NCBI GenBank assembly: GCA_029964075.1
Contig: CM057136.1
Coordinates: forward strand, 2,542,001 to 2,606,000
DNA from: Patiria pectinifera
Taxonomy: Eukaryota > Echinodermata > Asteroidea > Valvatida > Asterinidae
Direction of reading: 5' to 3'
Length of the DNA: 64,000 nucleotides
Under the pieces are notes generated by a model. The model was given only the letters and a program-made list of their open reading frames with translations, made no database searches and was not told where the DNA came from. A program made the translations under genes and the position numbers. Positions 1-10,556 of this stretch are shown in pieces; the first letter of the stretch is position 1, and every line of letters starts with the position of its first letter.

Positions 1-235
1 GGTTTGGAGCTCGGAAAAGACGTAAAAATCACGTTCTTGACACAAATTTGAACTATGATATTATTACTACTTCCACAAAATGAGAGAAGTCTCTGAACTA
101 CACACAGTTACTGGTATGTGAAAAAATTGTACAAAGCAGAAAAAGCTTTTTAATGACTGATACATCAATGCTGGTGTCAAGGAATTTTTTTCAGCTTTAA
201 AAAGTTTGAGAAATTGACAATTTTGAAGAGGTACA

Positions 236-402
236 GGCCAGTTTATACTCAGTGCGAAAGCGAAGATGGACGCGAACGTGAATTTGTGACACAAGCATTC
301 AAGCTGCGAATTTGCAAAGTTGTACACACTTCAACTCCAGCTAATTTCACTAGGAATGTGACGTCAAAATCACTTTGCATTTGCGTCAAGTATGAACTGG
401 AC
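236..402. mobile_element. Short MITE with ~15-bp terminal inverted repeats
   Basis: The left end reads GGCCAGTTTATACTC and the right end reads as its near inverse (GTCCAGTTCATACTT on the other strand). The inner flanks are also partly inverted, built from alternating GCGAA and TGACGTCA-like blocks. A related but diverged copy lies at 55231-55375, with ends GGCCGGTTCATACTC. There is no coding capacity, so this is a non-autonomous DNA element. Confidence 0.6.
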
Positions 403-849
403 TCAATTCACAGCACTGCTTAAAAGTTAGCAGAAACGTTGTGGTTCCTGTAGCAGAAATTCATGCTGCTACTTACGCACTATTTCATGGCGAGGATGTG
501 TTAACAGTTTCGCCCGATGGAAATTTCTTTCGTTTATACTTAGCTGATTTAGGCAACTTTTTCCTGCATGATTAAGCGTGGTTTTGATGCTTAACTGTCT
601 CTATAAAATACCGTAGAAGGCTTGGTAAGCACTTATTCAGCTGTTAAGCAGTGCTATGAAATTAGACCCTGGCCTTCAAGAAGTTTTTATCTACATCCTG
701 ATAAACTCACTGTCTTTTATATTTTTTTATTTTTTGGGGGGTGGGCTGGGGAGGGGAGCAAGGACTAGGGGGGGGGCATTTGTAATGATACATGTATGAA
801 AAACACAAATTGTCAATTTGTCCAAAATTATGCATTTGTCTGAAAGTAC
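403..849. other. Unannotated stretch, no gene recognised
   Basis: AT-rich intergenic or intronic sequence with a G-run/poly-T low-complexity patch near 720-780. If the minus-strand exon at 850-951 is real, this is the start of its downstream intron. No further exon with a convincing acceptor was recognised here. Confidence 0.4.
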
Positions 850-951
850 CTGTATCTTTGGTGTCAGAGAGATCGAGCACAGTGGAATCAAACTCTGCCT
901 CATCGACTGACACAGAATCAAAATCCTCTCCTCCTGGGAAACTTATCAGCT
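850..951 (-). CDS. Candidate internal coding exon (acidic, phase 1-1)
   Basis: On the minus strand a pyrimidine-rich tract ending TTTCAG precedes an open 102-nt segment, which ends at CAG followed by GTACTT. The segment encodes 34 codons of a strongly acidic peptide (ELISFPGGEDFDSV...) rich in D, E and S, with no stop. The acceptor and donor both split a codon after its first base, so the exon is symmetrical (phase 1-1). The only upstream candidate on this strand, the signal-peptide exon at 7302-7377, also ends in phase 1. Joining them keeps the frame open and puts an acidic stretch, perhaps a propeptide, right after the signal peptide. No domain family is recognised. The exon could be chance, but both splice sites and the phase agree. 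Confidence 0.45.
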
Positions 952-1035
952 CTGAAACAAAACAAAATTTGATAAACATGTAGGACTCGAAGGATCAAAA
1001 CATCAGGCTATCTTTAATTTCTATATTTCAGATAA

Positions 1036-1423
1036 GGCCACAAAAAAAAAATAGTCGGTCTCTGGTCAGACCGAAGTTCCGGAATTGTTGCGGCGACGCG
1101 TTTTTTTTTTTGGTTTTTTTTAGTGGATTTTTTTTTTCAAGCTTGTATTGTAGGCCTACAGACAATGTAGGTACTATTTTGCTTTTTTGTGTCCTCATTA
1201 TACATTGGTGTCCTGCATAATTTGCCTGGGTGCCCTTTATCATTTGCTTTGGTGCAATTTCCCCATTCCTTGGTGCTCCTTGGTACAAACATTTGAGAAG
1301 GCGCGGCAATAGAAGGCACTGTTGTAGCTTCCGTGTTAATTTGAAGAAAAAAAAAAGTTGACGCGCATGATTAAAATCGATGCGCGCGCTGACCAGAGAC
1401 CGAGTATTAGGGGGGGGGGGGCC
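1036..1423. mobile_element. MITE with GGCC termini, subfamily 2 (long poly-A/poly-T ends)
   Basis: The element begins GGCC followed by an A-run and a block containing GGTCTCTGGTCAG, and ends with the inverse block CTGACCAGAGACC, a G-run and GGCC. It is 388 bp with no coding capacity. The interior has a GACGCG-type patch near each end, the same architecture as the 366-378 bp elements at 2796, 28856 and 31556, so it is probably a diverged relative. A truncated opposite-orientation piece of the same subfamily is at 1845-2016. Confidence 0.65.
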
Positions 1424-1535
1424 TTAAGTACATATTAGCAAAAAAACAATGACGTCACATCGTTGTTATTATTTAGTCAATTAGCTTTACATTTAAAGCT
1501 TTTAAAACAATGACAGCAGTCGTTGAGCTGCCAAA

Positions 1536-1594
1536 GCAGCCTAGTGGCTAACGAGATGACTTGTGGATTAAAAGGCCCCTGGTTCCAATCCTGC
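1536..1594 (+). repeat. tRNA-like SINE head fragment
   Basis: A box A-like block (TAGTGGCTAACGAG) is followed about 30 bp later by a box B-like GGTTCCAATCC, the spacing of an internal RNA polymerase III promoter. Box B has one mismatch to the usual GTTCRAATCC. The arms do not make a convincing complete tRNA cloverleaf, so a tRNA-derived SINE head is more likely than a functional tRNA gene. Confidence 0.5.
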
Positions 1595-1844
1595 TATGTC
1601 CATTTTCCCAAAGACTATTTGTCTGCTCCAACTTCATCAATAGTTTTTATTGAAGGGGGAAAAGGAGAACAAAGGAGCAAGTGTCTTGCTGTGATTCTAT
1701 GAAATTCCTGAATAATTTGGTCCTATCTATTCCCAACGGAAAAAAAAACTATTTCCAAAATGTCGGTTCTGTAGCTCAACAAGTACATGTAGTTTCAATC
1801 ATGAGCTCAATCTTTTTTACCAAAAAATACAGTGGGTCTGAGGC

Positions 1845-2016
1845 AAATGATCGAGAGCACCCAGGCAAATTATGGAGGACACCGATGTACATGAGGACAC
1901 CAAAAAAGCAAATAGTACCCCACCTTGTCTGTAAAAAAAAAAAAAAAAAAAGCCGCATCGCCGCGTCAATTCCAGGACTTTGGTCTGACCAGAGACCGAA
2001 TATTTTTTTTTTGGCC
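1845..2016. mobile_element. Truncated MITE, same subfamily as 1036-1423
   Basis: Reading the minus strand of 1036-1423 recovers the same blocks (GGCAAATTATG, GAGGACACC, AAGCAAA.TAGTACC), then the CTGACCAGAGACC terminal block, a T-run and GGCC. Only about half the element is present. Confidence 0.6.
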
Positions 2017-2795
2017 TAAGATGTCGAGTGGCGTGCCATGCTACATTCGTGCAAAAAAATGTCGAGGAAAAACGATAGTGTGACGTCACAGGAGGGTGGT
2101 TAATTGGGCCCTGGTCTTCAGGTAACAGGTAAATGTACCGGTACGTGTCACACACAAAGTTGACCTCGATGATTTCCAATTCCCACAACTCAGGATATCC
2201 TGGGTATGTACTGTAGGATAGGTGTGAAGGTTACACTAGTTCCAAGGTACGTGAACAACTGAACTTACACTTACTATCCAGGATATGAAACTGAAAAGGT
2301 TAATGAAGGACATGAACCATTTACATGCTACGAAAACAGAAACCTCACTTAACAATAAAAAAAGAAAGTGTGTTAATTGTCCACTTCTTGTCCCAGTATT
2401 CAATTTTTATTATTTTCAAACTGGAGGGTTTGATGAGGTTTTGGATTTCATAAAAATGCAATTATGTAACCTTCAAGTAACAGTCGTTATTTGTCAATTT
2501 ATTCTGTTAAAAGTAACCGTTCATGTAGGAAAATTTGCTCTTGGTGAATTTTTATATTCTTTCATTTCAACGCAACAAAATTACTCAAAATCTAAAGCAG
2601 TGTGCACAATTCTTGAAATACCTGTAAGTAAAGCTTTTGTACATTAAACCAACCACAATGAAACCTTAAAATTACGGTGAAATTTAAATATATTTTATTT
2701 CCTGCGTTGAATAAAGGAAGGATTTCCTTCTTACAGTGTTTTGAGCACCTCGACCCACGAGTAATGGAGTGGCTTTTAACAAAAGAGTTCCGTTA
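2017..2795. other. Unannotated stretch with one unassigned open frame
   Basis: A 120-codon open frame (2285-2647, plus) exists, but its composition is AT-driven and no domain is recognised. It has no supporting splice or start context, so it is not called a gene. Confidence 0.4.
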
Positions 2796-3161
2796 GGCCA
2801 AAAAAAAAAAGTCTCCGGTTTCTGGTATGCGCGCGCGTCGCCGTAGCCATGCGCGTCGGCAAAACGAAAAAGTTTTTTTTTCAATACAAGATGATGTTTC
2901 AAAACCGCCAAACTCACTGGTTTGACTGGAATTCTGCTGCTGCACAATTTTAACGTGTTTTTAGATGGGGTTATGATCGAGAATAAGATTTATGTGGCCT
3001 CTCTGGACTCCCATATATTTGCACTAAGTTTAGTCGGGCACCATTTGCAGTCATCAGCCGACATTTGAAGCCAAAAAAAAAAAGGAAAAAAAAAGCCGCG
3101 TCGCCGCACCACTTTTGGGGCAAGCTCCATACCAGAAACCGGAGACTTTTTTTTTTTGGCC
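2796..3161. mobile_element. MITE with GGCC termini, subfamily 1, copy 1 (TTA target duplication)
   Basis: Both ends carry GGCC, an A/T run and the inverted block GTCTCCGGTTTCTGGTATG. The flanks are TTA on both sides (2793-2795 and 3162-3164), a 3-bp target duplication. The interior has asymmetric GACGCG-type blocks next to each end and no coding capacity. Copies of nearly the same length are at 28856-29233 and 31556-31928, in opposite orientation to this one. Confidence 0.8.
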
Positions 3162-3508
3162 TTAGGCACCGACAATAAAATTTTGCAAACAAAAGCCCAC
3201 TGTTGGCACGTTGCCATGGTGAGGTGATAACCCTGAAAACTAAGCATTCAACTACGCACTGTGGAGGTTTCAATAGCACTCTACGACTGTGTTAGCATTT
3301 GCCCTTGTAAATTTGCAGATCCGGGTTCACGACACACATCATGGAGGGGCTAATCCGTTCCTTTATTGTTCAGGTCTTCATTATGGCACGACCTTGTGTA
3401 TTTAACCTACATGTATTTCTTCAAGGGCTTTTGCCACTGCCCATAACCTTGTTCAAAGGCACGTGCATTGTCCATACTTTAGTCCATTGTCCATAAAGCT
3501 TTTTCCAT

Positions 3509-3640
3509 GTTGCCCGCTGTGACAGGGTCCATGATGTTTTGTACACCCGAGGGGGCAAATGGCACCCAAAGTGAAGCCGGGGGTGCCATTTTCCCCCCAA
3601 AGGTGTACGAAACCCATGGACCCCATCACAGCAGGCAACA
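3509..3640. repeat. Long near-perfect hairpin
   Basis: The left arm (3509-3568) and right arm (3582-3640) are inverted copies of about 60 bp around a 13-bp loop. Blocks such as GACAGGGTCCATG and CATGGACCCCATC, or TGTACACC and GGTGTAC, pair along the arm with few mismatches. There is no coding capacity. It is probably a tiny foldback element; a structured RNA is possible if it is transcribed. Confidence 0.6.
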
Positions 3641-3927
3641 ATTGTTTTGTATAAATACATGTACCACGAAAATAGATTACTAACATCTGAAACTGTAACT
3701 AATCGCACAGAATTTTCCGTATTGTTCTATCCTGTTCAAAAATCTAATTTCTGATCTCGTCTTTGGAACAAGAGAGAAAACTCTTCTTTGGAAACGACCC
3801 ATTGTCATCTGCCAACATTATGGTGAAATTACAGCAAAATTGCCACAATTAGAAAAAAGCTCTGCAGGGCCTCGCGAGAACGGCTGTTTTTTAGTTGGAT
3901 GTGATGTGAGGAGTGGTGGATCGAAAT

Positions 3928-4070
3928 GACATGAAGTAAATTGTAAATCAATAGAGGGCACTATTTACAAATACCGAGACGATGTCTGTCTTGGATGTGT
4001 GGATGCGCGGTGGGTCGGCATGAATGGTTACACGTCTAAACAATGGTTGCAGTAGCACATCACCCGAAGA
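3928..4070. repeat. Diverged direct repeat flanking a TTAA element, left copy
   Basis: The block GACATGAAGTAAATTGTAAA and the following AATCAATAGAGGGC match the block at about 4789-4960 on the other side of the TTAA-flanked element, with scattered mismatches and indels downstream. These may be two copies of a small repeat or the remains of a local duplication. Confidence 0.5.
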
Positions 4071-4083
4071 CTCAAAACTTTAA

Positions 4084-4658
4084 AGGGAATATACAACATT
4101 TGCAAACATCAAAAGACAAAACTACCAAATTATCAAGAAAAACCTTACTGGACTGTAGTGTTAGTGAATGACAGTCTAAAGCATCGTGTAAAATCTTTGC
4201 ACCTTATGTGATGCCATTTTCAAGAAAAGTGGTATTTTTGTATCGATTTTCAATGCTGGTTGGCCAACCAGCAACATTTGCAAACATCAAAACCAGCATT
4301 GGATAAAAAGTGGCTTTTTTAAAATACTGCTCCCAATTTACCATATTTAGTTACATGTAGTCTGCATTTTCTTTGCAATCGATTACACACCTGTGAACGG
4401 GTACAAGCCAGCTAGACTGATTCCCTGACCTTACAATTCCCTGACGTCTATAAATTGCTCTGTTTCAAGTTAAGTGGGGTCAGGGAACCAGACTACAAGA
4501 AAATGATCGTTTTTCTTGATTTTCCAGCATGTACGAACCCAAAACGTCAAACAAGTCAGTGTAACAATATGTGCTATAAAATACTACAGGTAACCCCCAA
4601 TTCCATCAATTTCTGAAAATTACAGCTACATGTAAAGCAAATGTTGTATATATTCCCT
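4084..4658. mobile_element. TTAA-flanked MITE (piggyBac-like target site)
   Basis: The ends are inverted copies of AGGGAATATACAACATTTGC, flanked on both sides by TTAA (4080-4083 and 4659-4662), the target duplication typical of piggyBac-type elements. Length is 575 bp with no transposase. It contains an inner small palindrome at 4413-4496 that has its own TAGACTGATTCCC/GGGAACCAGACTA ends. Confidence 0.65.
4413..4496. mobile_element. Small palindromic MITE nested in the TTAA element
   Basis: The termini TAGACTGATTCCCTGACC and GGTCAGGGAACCAGACTA are inverted repeats. The same terminal signature, in a longer form, bounds the element at 16492-17079, so this is probably a short member of that family. 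Confidence 0.5.
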
Positions 4659-4959
4659 TTAAATGGTTTGTCAACTGTACTTACCCTAGGACTCAGGACT
4701 TTATTTACCCTGGGACTCAGTACTTTATTTCCCTATCTAAAACCAATCCCAAGCTACTCACTCTCTCCCCTTTGGATGCCCCGATGGTGGACATGAAGTA
4801 AATTATAATCAATAGAGGGCGCTATTGACCTCCGACTGTGCATCCACGCAGCCATGGATGCCCGGACATGTAAAATGGAGTGGCCCAGTTCTACCACAGT
4901 GACGGATGATGTAAACAACGTGGCTGTCGTAGCAGAAACAGTGCTTCACTGTCCCCCAT

Positions 4960-5852
4960 GGCACATCTCACAAGAATATACATCAATAAATGTAGTACCA
5001 GTGTAGCTACAACCTCGTACCCGTGGTCACACTAATATAATACAACGCCGTGCAAACGACACTTTCAACAGCGGAAAGATCAAGGCGTGGAGTACATCAC
5101 TAATTACAACTGTTAACCAAACATTTTTTACTTTTTTTTCCCACCAATTTGAAGGTCTATCAATTTGTAACTGTCGGGAAAAAGAAATATTGGAAATCAC
5201 TCAAACATCACCCACGAAGAAGTTTGGTGAAATATCCACTTGTTTTGTAACTGGCCTGTGAAAGGAAGGCGTGAAGGCAAAATTCTGGTTTCCTGTGGAA
5301 CGTATAGCCAACATTTATCATTTTTTTCTTCACAAATATTCTCAAGTATCACTGAATAGTAATGGTTCGGGCATTTGAATTAACTGTATTAGCATATTCA
5401 CCAAAAGATTTTTATCCCCGGTACCTTTCCCAAGAAAAGACAAAAAAACCTAGTTGTTTACATCGGACACGACGGATTACTTTTTCCTGTCGTTTTTATT
5501 CAATGTACGACACACGTTGTGTGTGTCACATAAATATTACACACAGCACCAATGCACAAAATGTGCCCACAAAAGCTTTCCAGGACGTCCGCTTTACAGG
5601 ACACAGTGTCCCTATAAAAGTTTATTGTCTGATTGAGTATCAGTGTGATTTTTTTTAACAGTGGAAAAAGTATAGCTCTGCATTATGAGGAATAGTGATC
5701 CCACATAGGGAAGTACAGTAGTGCCAGGACTCTGGTCGAATTCTTTTACAAGACAGCAGTATGCCTAATCAGTATTAAGCCCCATAAATGTGGCCAATTT
5801 ACTGGACTACCTCCGTATATAAAGGCCACACTTGGAACATGTACCTAAAAAT
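4960..5852. other. Unannotated stretch with one dispersed repeat block
   Basis: The segment around 5447-5570 (CATCGGACACGACGGATTAC onwards, with TTTATTCAATGTACG and GTGTGTCACATAA) is similar to 41300-41420, so it is a dispersed repeat. Its open frame (5362-5658) is therefore not a gene. No exon was recognised in the rest. Confidence 0.45.
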
Positions 5853-6441
5853 GGAAAAAATGTTCCAACCTGACGCCACTTTTTTTCTCAATGAATTCAA
5901 TTCAATTCAATTCATCTTAACATTTATATCCATATTGCAAAGAACATTCAAGTAACTTTACAGAACGTCAATACACGAACTATGTTTGAACAAATACAAG
6001 ATTAATAATTATGTAAGACTAAGAGACAAATGAAAAAAGGGGGCAATAATATTCAAAGAGGCATATTCAAAAGACAAACGTCTTGTATAGAAATGCCTTT
6101 TTAAGACCAAAAATTGACAAACAGAACTTACAACAGATCGTACAAGAAAGACAGAATGCGGAACAGGACAGACAAAACGAACAAAAACAAAAACTGAATA
6201 CCGGTACTTGAAACTCTCAGAAGGGAAAGAGTATGGGGGGGAAAAAGACATTCATTGCATCATGATTGCATTGAATTTGAATGTCATTCATTACAAAAAT
6301 TATGATAAAACATGAATCTGGGACTGAGAAATATTTCCAATTTTGTTAGGAAATAGTTCAAAAATGTTTTTGAAACTCCATAGACTTTGTACACAATCGC
6401 GGAAGTGGCGTCAGATTGCAACATTTTGTCCTCTGTACGCT
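5853..6441. mobile_element. Foldback/TIR element containing a LINE 3' tail
   Basis: A left block with TGTTCCAACCTGACGCCACT and a right block with AGTGGCGTCAGATTGCAACA are inverted copies about 560 bp apart. Inside the left end, 5890-5915 is a run of ATTCA units followed by sequence resembling LINE 3' ends read on the minus strand, so a short LINE tail may have inserted into the element. Confidence 0.45.
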
Positions 6442-6565
6442 ATATACGGGATGTACTCCTAGAACTATGAGGCTCCACGTTCTAGGAGTATACGGGATGC
6501 ACATGAAGTTAGGCCTACAAACCCACCAAACAAAGTATTGTTGATGTACCCTAACGTGGCGCGGC

Positions 6566-8312
6566 CCCTTACGTGGCGCACTTTGATTTTTCGCCTGTAG
6601 CGCCTAGCTAGAGCAAAAGTTTTAACTGAAATTTCACAGAAAGTGAAATTTCATCAAGTTATAAACACTGAACACTCCCGTTCATAAATCGCGAATTTAT
6701 TTACCCGCTACAAAGTTAAAAGAAAAACTTATTTTGGCGTGATTTTCCGATTTTATTTTCAAGTGCAAAGTGAACCCTTTGAAAATGCCCTGAAAAATAA
6801 GAAAATAATTTTGTGACAAACATCTGGCTGGGTATGTAAGTAGAGATAATAATGATTTATCAGAATTTATCAAGTTTTCAGAAATTCTTAAATGTTAATT
6901 TGGAATTTTCCGAGATTTATTTAAGTGCGCCACGTTAGGGAACACTCCGCCAAATTGTGCCCAATTTCCGGACGCCACCGTTTTTTAATTTCGGCTTAAA
7001 TTTTATGAAACCGAAATTGTTCACAGAGGTTAAACAGCAAGCATTAATAAGGTAAAAGTACCATTATTTCACTGCATGAATTTGAGGTTTGTCAACAAAG
7101 AGGTTTGGCAACACTACACGAGGAAATTTGGGTAAGCTTCGAAGTACGCCACGTTAGGGAACACGACTATACAAGTTGCAAGAGCAACTTCGCCATAGAA
7201 CTACACAGTGAGTCGTGTAGGCCTATAGGGGCCTAGTTCGTTTGGACTTTTAAGTTTAACTAGTCTAGAGCATAGCTCCATGTCTAGAGCAAGGAACTTA
7301 CCGGCATGACTGCAACCGAAGATCATCGCTGTTAGTGGCACTAAAGCCAGAAATAGCTGGCTCTTAACAGCCACCATTTCGTCCCTCGTTGTTATGAATG
7401 CTTGGTGATCATAAACGCCGACAAGGCAGGGGGAAAAACAAGCAAAATGCGAGCCGCTAGTAATTATACACAAGCGGAAAAGTTCCCTCTCGGAAAATCC
7501 TGTGTATCTTCCGGGTGTAGTGCACACTTTAAACCCCTCTAAACTGACCCTCTACGCAAGGCTCTCATCAGTGCGCAGGATACAGTACACGCAGCGTCTC
7601 CGGACTGTGTACACATCTAAATTACATATGACACCGAATTTAATCAAGCAGTACTGTTGACGACTGTTTAGGGGGATTCCTGTTGGCTGTTTGTTGATTG
7701 CTTGTCGTGTTCCCTAACGTGGCGCACTTCGAAGCTTACCCAACTTTCCTCGTGTTGCCAAACTTCTTTGTTGACAAACCTCAAATTCATGCAGTAAAAT
7801 ACTACTAGTACTTTTACCTCATTAATGCTTGCTATTTAACCTCTGTAAAGAATTTCCGTTTCATAAAATTTAATCCGAAATTCAAAAACGGTGGCGTCCG
7901 GAAATCGGGCACAAATAGGCGGAGTCGAGTGTTCCCTAACGTGGCGCACTGTCTTGAATAAATCTCGGAAAATTCCAAATTAACATTTAAGAATTTCTGT
8001 AAACTTGATAAATTCTGATAAATAATTATTATCTGTACTTACATACCCAGCCAGATGTTTGTCAAAAAATTATTTTCTTATTTTTCGGTGCATTTTCAAA
8101 GGGTTCACTTTGCACTTGAAAAAAAAAATCGGAAAATCACGCCAAAATAACTTTTTCTTCAAGATACTTTGTTACGGGTAAATAAACTCGCGATTTATGA
8201 ACAGGAGTGTTTAGAACTTGATGAAATTTCACTTTCTGTGAAATTTCAGTTAAAACTTTTGTTCTAGGTAGGCGCTACAGCTAGGCGAAAAATTACGGTG
8301 CACCACGTAGAG
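6566..8312. mobile_element. 1.75-kb foldback with ~600-bp inverted arms
   Basis: The left arm (about 6566-7170) and right arm (about 7704-8312) are long inverted copies. Landmarks in both include GAAATTTCACTTTCTGTG, the CATACCCAGCCAGATG block and the AACCTCAAATTCATGCAGT block. The motif CTAACGTGGCGCACTT, or its reverse, recurs at the ends and in the middle of both arms. The loop (7171-7703) is not repeated and contains the signal-peptide exon at 7302-7377. No transposase is seen. Confidence 0.7.
7302..7377 (-). CDS. Candidate first coding exon: signal peptide of a secreted protein
   Basis: On the minus strand an ATG at 7377 opens 25 codons reading MVAVKSQLFLALVPLTAMIF followed by GCSHA, then one base before a consensus donor (G|GTAAGT). 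The peptide has a basic N-terminus, a hydrophobic core and small residues near a plausible cleavage point, as expected for a secretory signal peptide. The exon ends in phase 1, common for signal-peptide exons of extracellular proteins. The next candidate exon on this strand, 850-951, also starts in phase 1. The exon sits in the loop of a foldback element, so the element's arms bracket both the presumed promoter and the first intron. The identity of the protein is unknown. An internal later ATG (LTAMIF) is less likely as the start because it would cut the signal peptide. Confidence 0.55.
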
Positions 8313-8640
8313 AAATCTTGACAGTAACAAACGGTGTTCGGTGACCAGCCGCCTGATCATCCAAAAAGGTCGCAAGTTCCCAAAGAAGTTCCTAAATACT
8401 AGCCATCTTGTTATTACAAAATACGGTCGGTTTTTGGTTTATATTACGGGTCAAAAATTACATTACCCTAGCCTAGCCACGGAACGAAACATTACATTTC
8501 AGGTTGACTACGGGTCGATTGTTAAAATTACATTTCAGGTCGATATTAGCATATGGGTCGATTTTTAATTAGGGAAATAATGTGTGCTTAGGCGGTTTTG
8601 TTGGAGCGGTTGGGGTCTGGTTGCTCATGATAATTAGCAT
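8313..8640. other. Unannotated AT-rich stretch
   Basis: It contains two close copies of an ACATTTCAGGT.GA block (around 8490 and 8530). No gene was recognised. Confidence 0.4.
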
Positions 8641-8955
8641 CAAGGGTGGATCCAGAACAAAAAATTGGGGGGGGGGGGGCAAAAAAAATTGGTCCCCCAA
8701 AAAGTGGGTCAAACAAATTACGGCGTGGGGTTCTGGGCCCGCTTAAGGGCCCCGAAAAACTTTTTTTGATTCTATATGTTCTGTGGTGCGATCTGAGGCA
8801 ATTTCTGACCACTATAACCAATGTTTTTTTGAGGAAAAGATGGTGGTGTACTCATTGCCTGCCTTTATTGCGACGTCACATAAAAAAAAAAAAATAGTGT
8901 CGTTTTTATGGGGGCCCGTGGTCCCTTTTGGCCCCGCCCCCCGGATCCGCCCTTG
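8641..8955. mobile_element. MITE of the CAAGGGCGGATCC family
   Basis: The left end is CAAGGGTGGATCCAG and the right end is GGATCCGCCCTTG, with G/C runs just inside. It shares the core block (GCTCTGTGGTGCGATCTGAG-like, AATTTCTGACCA, TGCCTTTATTGCGACGTCAC) with copies at 18315-18588, 43976-44259 and 53211-53479. It is non-coding, and no matching target duplication is visible around this copy. Confidence 0.7.
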
Positions 8956-10556
8956 ATATTAAGTTGTAAGTTCAGCAAGTGATCGGTCTTGATGTCTTAA
9001 ATAAGGAGATTAAATTTCGTGAGAAACCCTCAAACAACTGAAAAATTTCTTTCGAGAAACGGCGCGCTGAATAAAACTAGTGGTCTCGCACCGCCAAGAC
9101 ATATATCATCCGCACGCCGTAGAATATGTTCAGTTTCGTTCAATAGAGGGCGCGCCACATAAATAGTGGTCTCGACAACGCATCAACACGGATGCTGCAC
9201 AATTGAACAAAAAGAACAAACTTGTTTCCGATGAACTACTCAAGAAATACAAATTTGATTAAATTGAAATTTCGTTCAATTAGTTTTCACAATGGGTAGG
9301 AGAAGTAGTTTGAATGGAGTGAGAAACCGTGGAGCTATAAATATAATATGATCGTAACAATCTAGTGTTTGAAACGCTAGAAATCCACGTTGACTTCCAT
9401 TAGGATTGTATTTGTCGCAATTAAAACCCTGTATTGTTACGGTCATAATAGCTTGATTGTTTGACCTTTTCTTATTAAATTAAATCTGTTCATGTCAAAC
9501 ATCATGACAGATGAGTGTACGAAAATTCATTTTAATGTAACGTGTATTTCTTGAGTTGTTGCCACCAAAACGAGTTTGTTCTGTATTTCAAAATTGAATA
9601 TTCAGTGATTTGTCATGATGACTGTGTTACATTATGAGATTTAATTTCATGAGAAACCATCAAACAATGAAAAAGAGCATACCCGAAACAAATACAGTAT
9701 TTTAAACGTGAAAAATAAAAACCAAATGAAAAATGAAAAGTCAACGTCCATGGAAAAATACGCTCGTTGTTTGAGCAATAACCCGAGCTCACCAGGTCAA
9801 GCTATATTAAGTTGTAAGTTCAGCAAGTGATCGGTCTTGATGTCTTACATGAGGAGATTAAATTTCGTGAGAAACCGACAAACAACTGAAAAAATTCTTT
9901 CGAGAAAGGGCGCGCTGAATAAAACTAGTGGTCTCGCACCGCCAAGACATACATCCGCACGCCGTAGAATATTTTAAGTTTCGTTCAATAGAGGGCGCGC
10001 CACATAAATAGTGGTCTCAACAACGCATCAACACGGATGCTGCAAAATTGAACAAAAAGAAGAAACTCGTTTCCGATGAACTACTCAAGAAATACGAAAT
10101 GGATTCAATTGAAATTTCGTGCAATTAGTTTTCACGATGGGTAGCAGAAGTAGTTTGAATGGAGTGAGAAACCGTGGAGCTATAAATATAATATGATCGT
10201 AACAATCTAGTGTTTGAAACGCTAGAAATCCACGTTGACTTCCATTAGGATTGTATTTGTCGCAATTAAAACCCTGTATTGTTACGGTCATAATAACTTG
10301 ATCGTTTGACCTTTTCTTATGAAATTAAATCTGTTCATGTCAAACATCATGACAAATGAAAATTCATTTTAATGTAAAGTGTATTTCTTGAGTTGTTGCC
10401 CCCAAAACGAGTTTGTTCTGTATTTCAAAATTGAATATTCAGTGATTTGTCATGATGACTGTGTTACATTATGAGATTTAATTTCATGAGAAACCATCAA
10501 ACAATGAAAAAGAGCATACCCGAAACAAATACAGTATTTTAAACGTAAAAAATACA
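8956..10556. repeat. Tandem duplication, two units with 848-bp period
   Basis: Unit 1 starts at 8956 and unit 2 at 9804, both with ATATTAAGTTGTAAGTTCAG. The units stay highly similar for about 750 bp. Unit 1 then carries about 85 bp not shared before unit 2 starts. Each unit also has an internal direct repeat, GAGATTAAATTTCGTGAGAA near its start and GAGATTTAATTTCATGAGAA near its end. There is no coding potential. Confidence 0.75.

Noticed and set aside
1536-1594. Functional tRNA gene
   Set aside because: Box B has a mismatch and the stems do not form a convincing cloverleaf. A SINE head is more likely.
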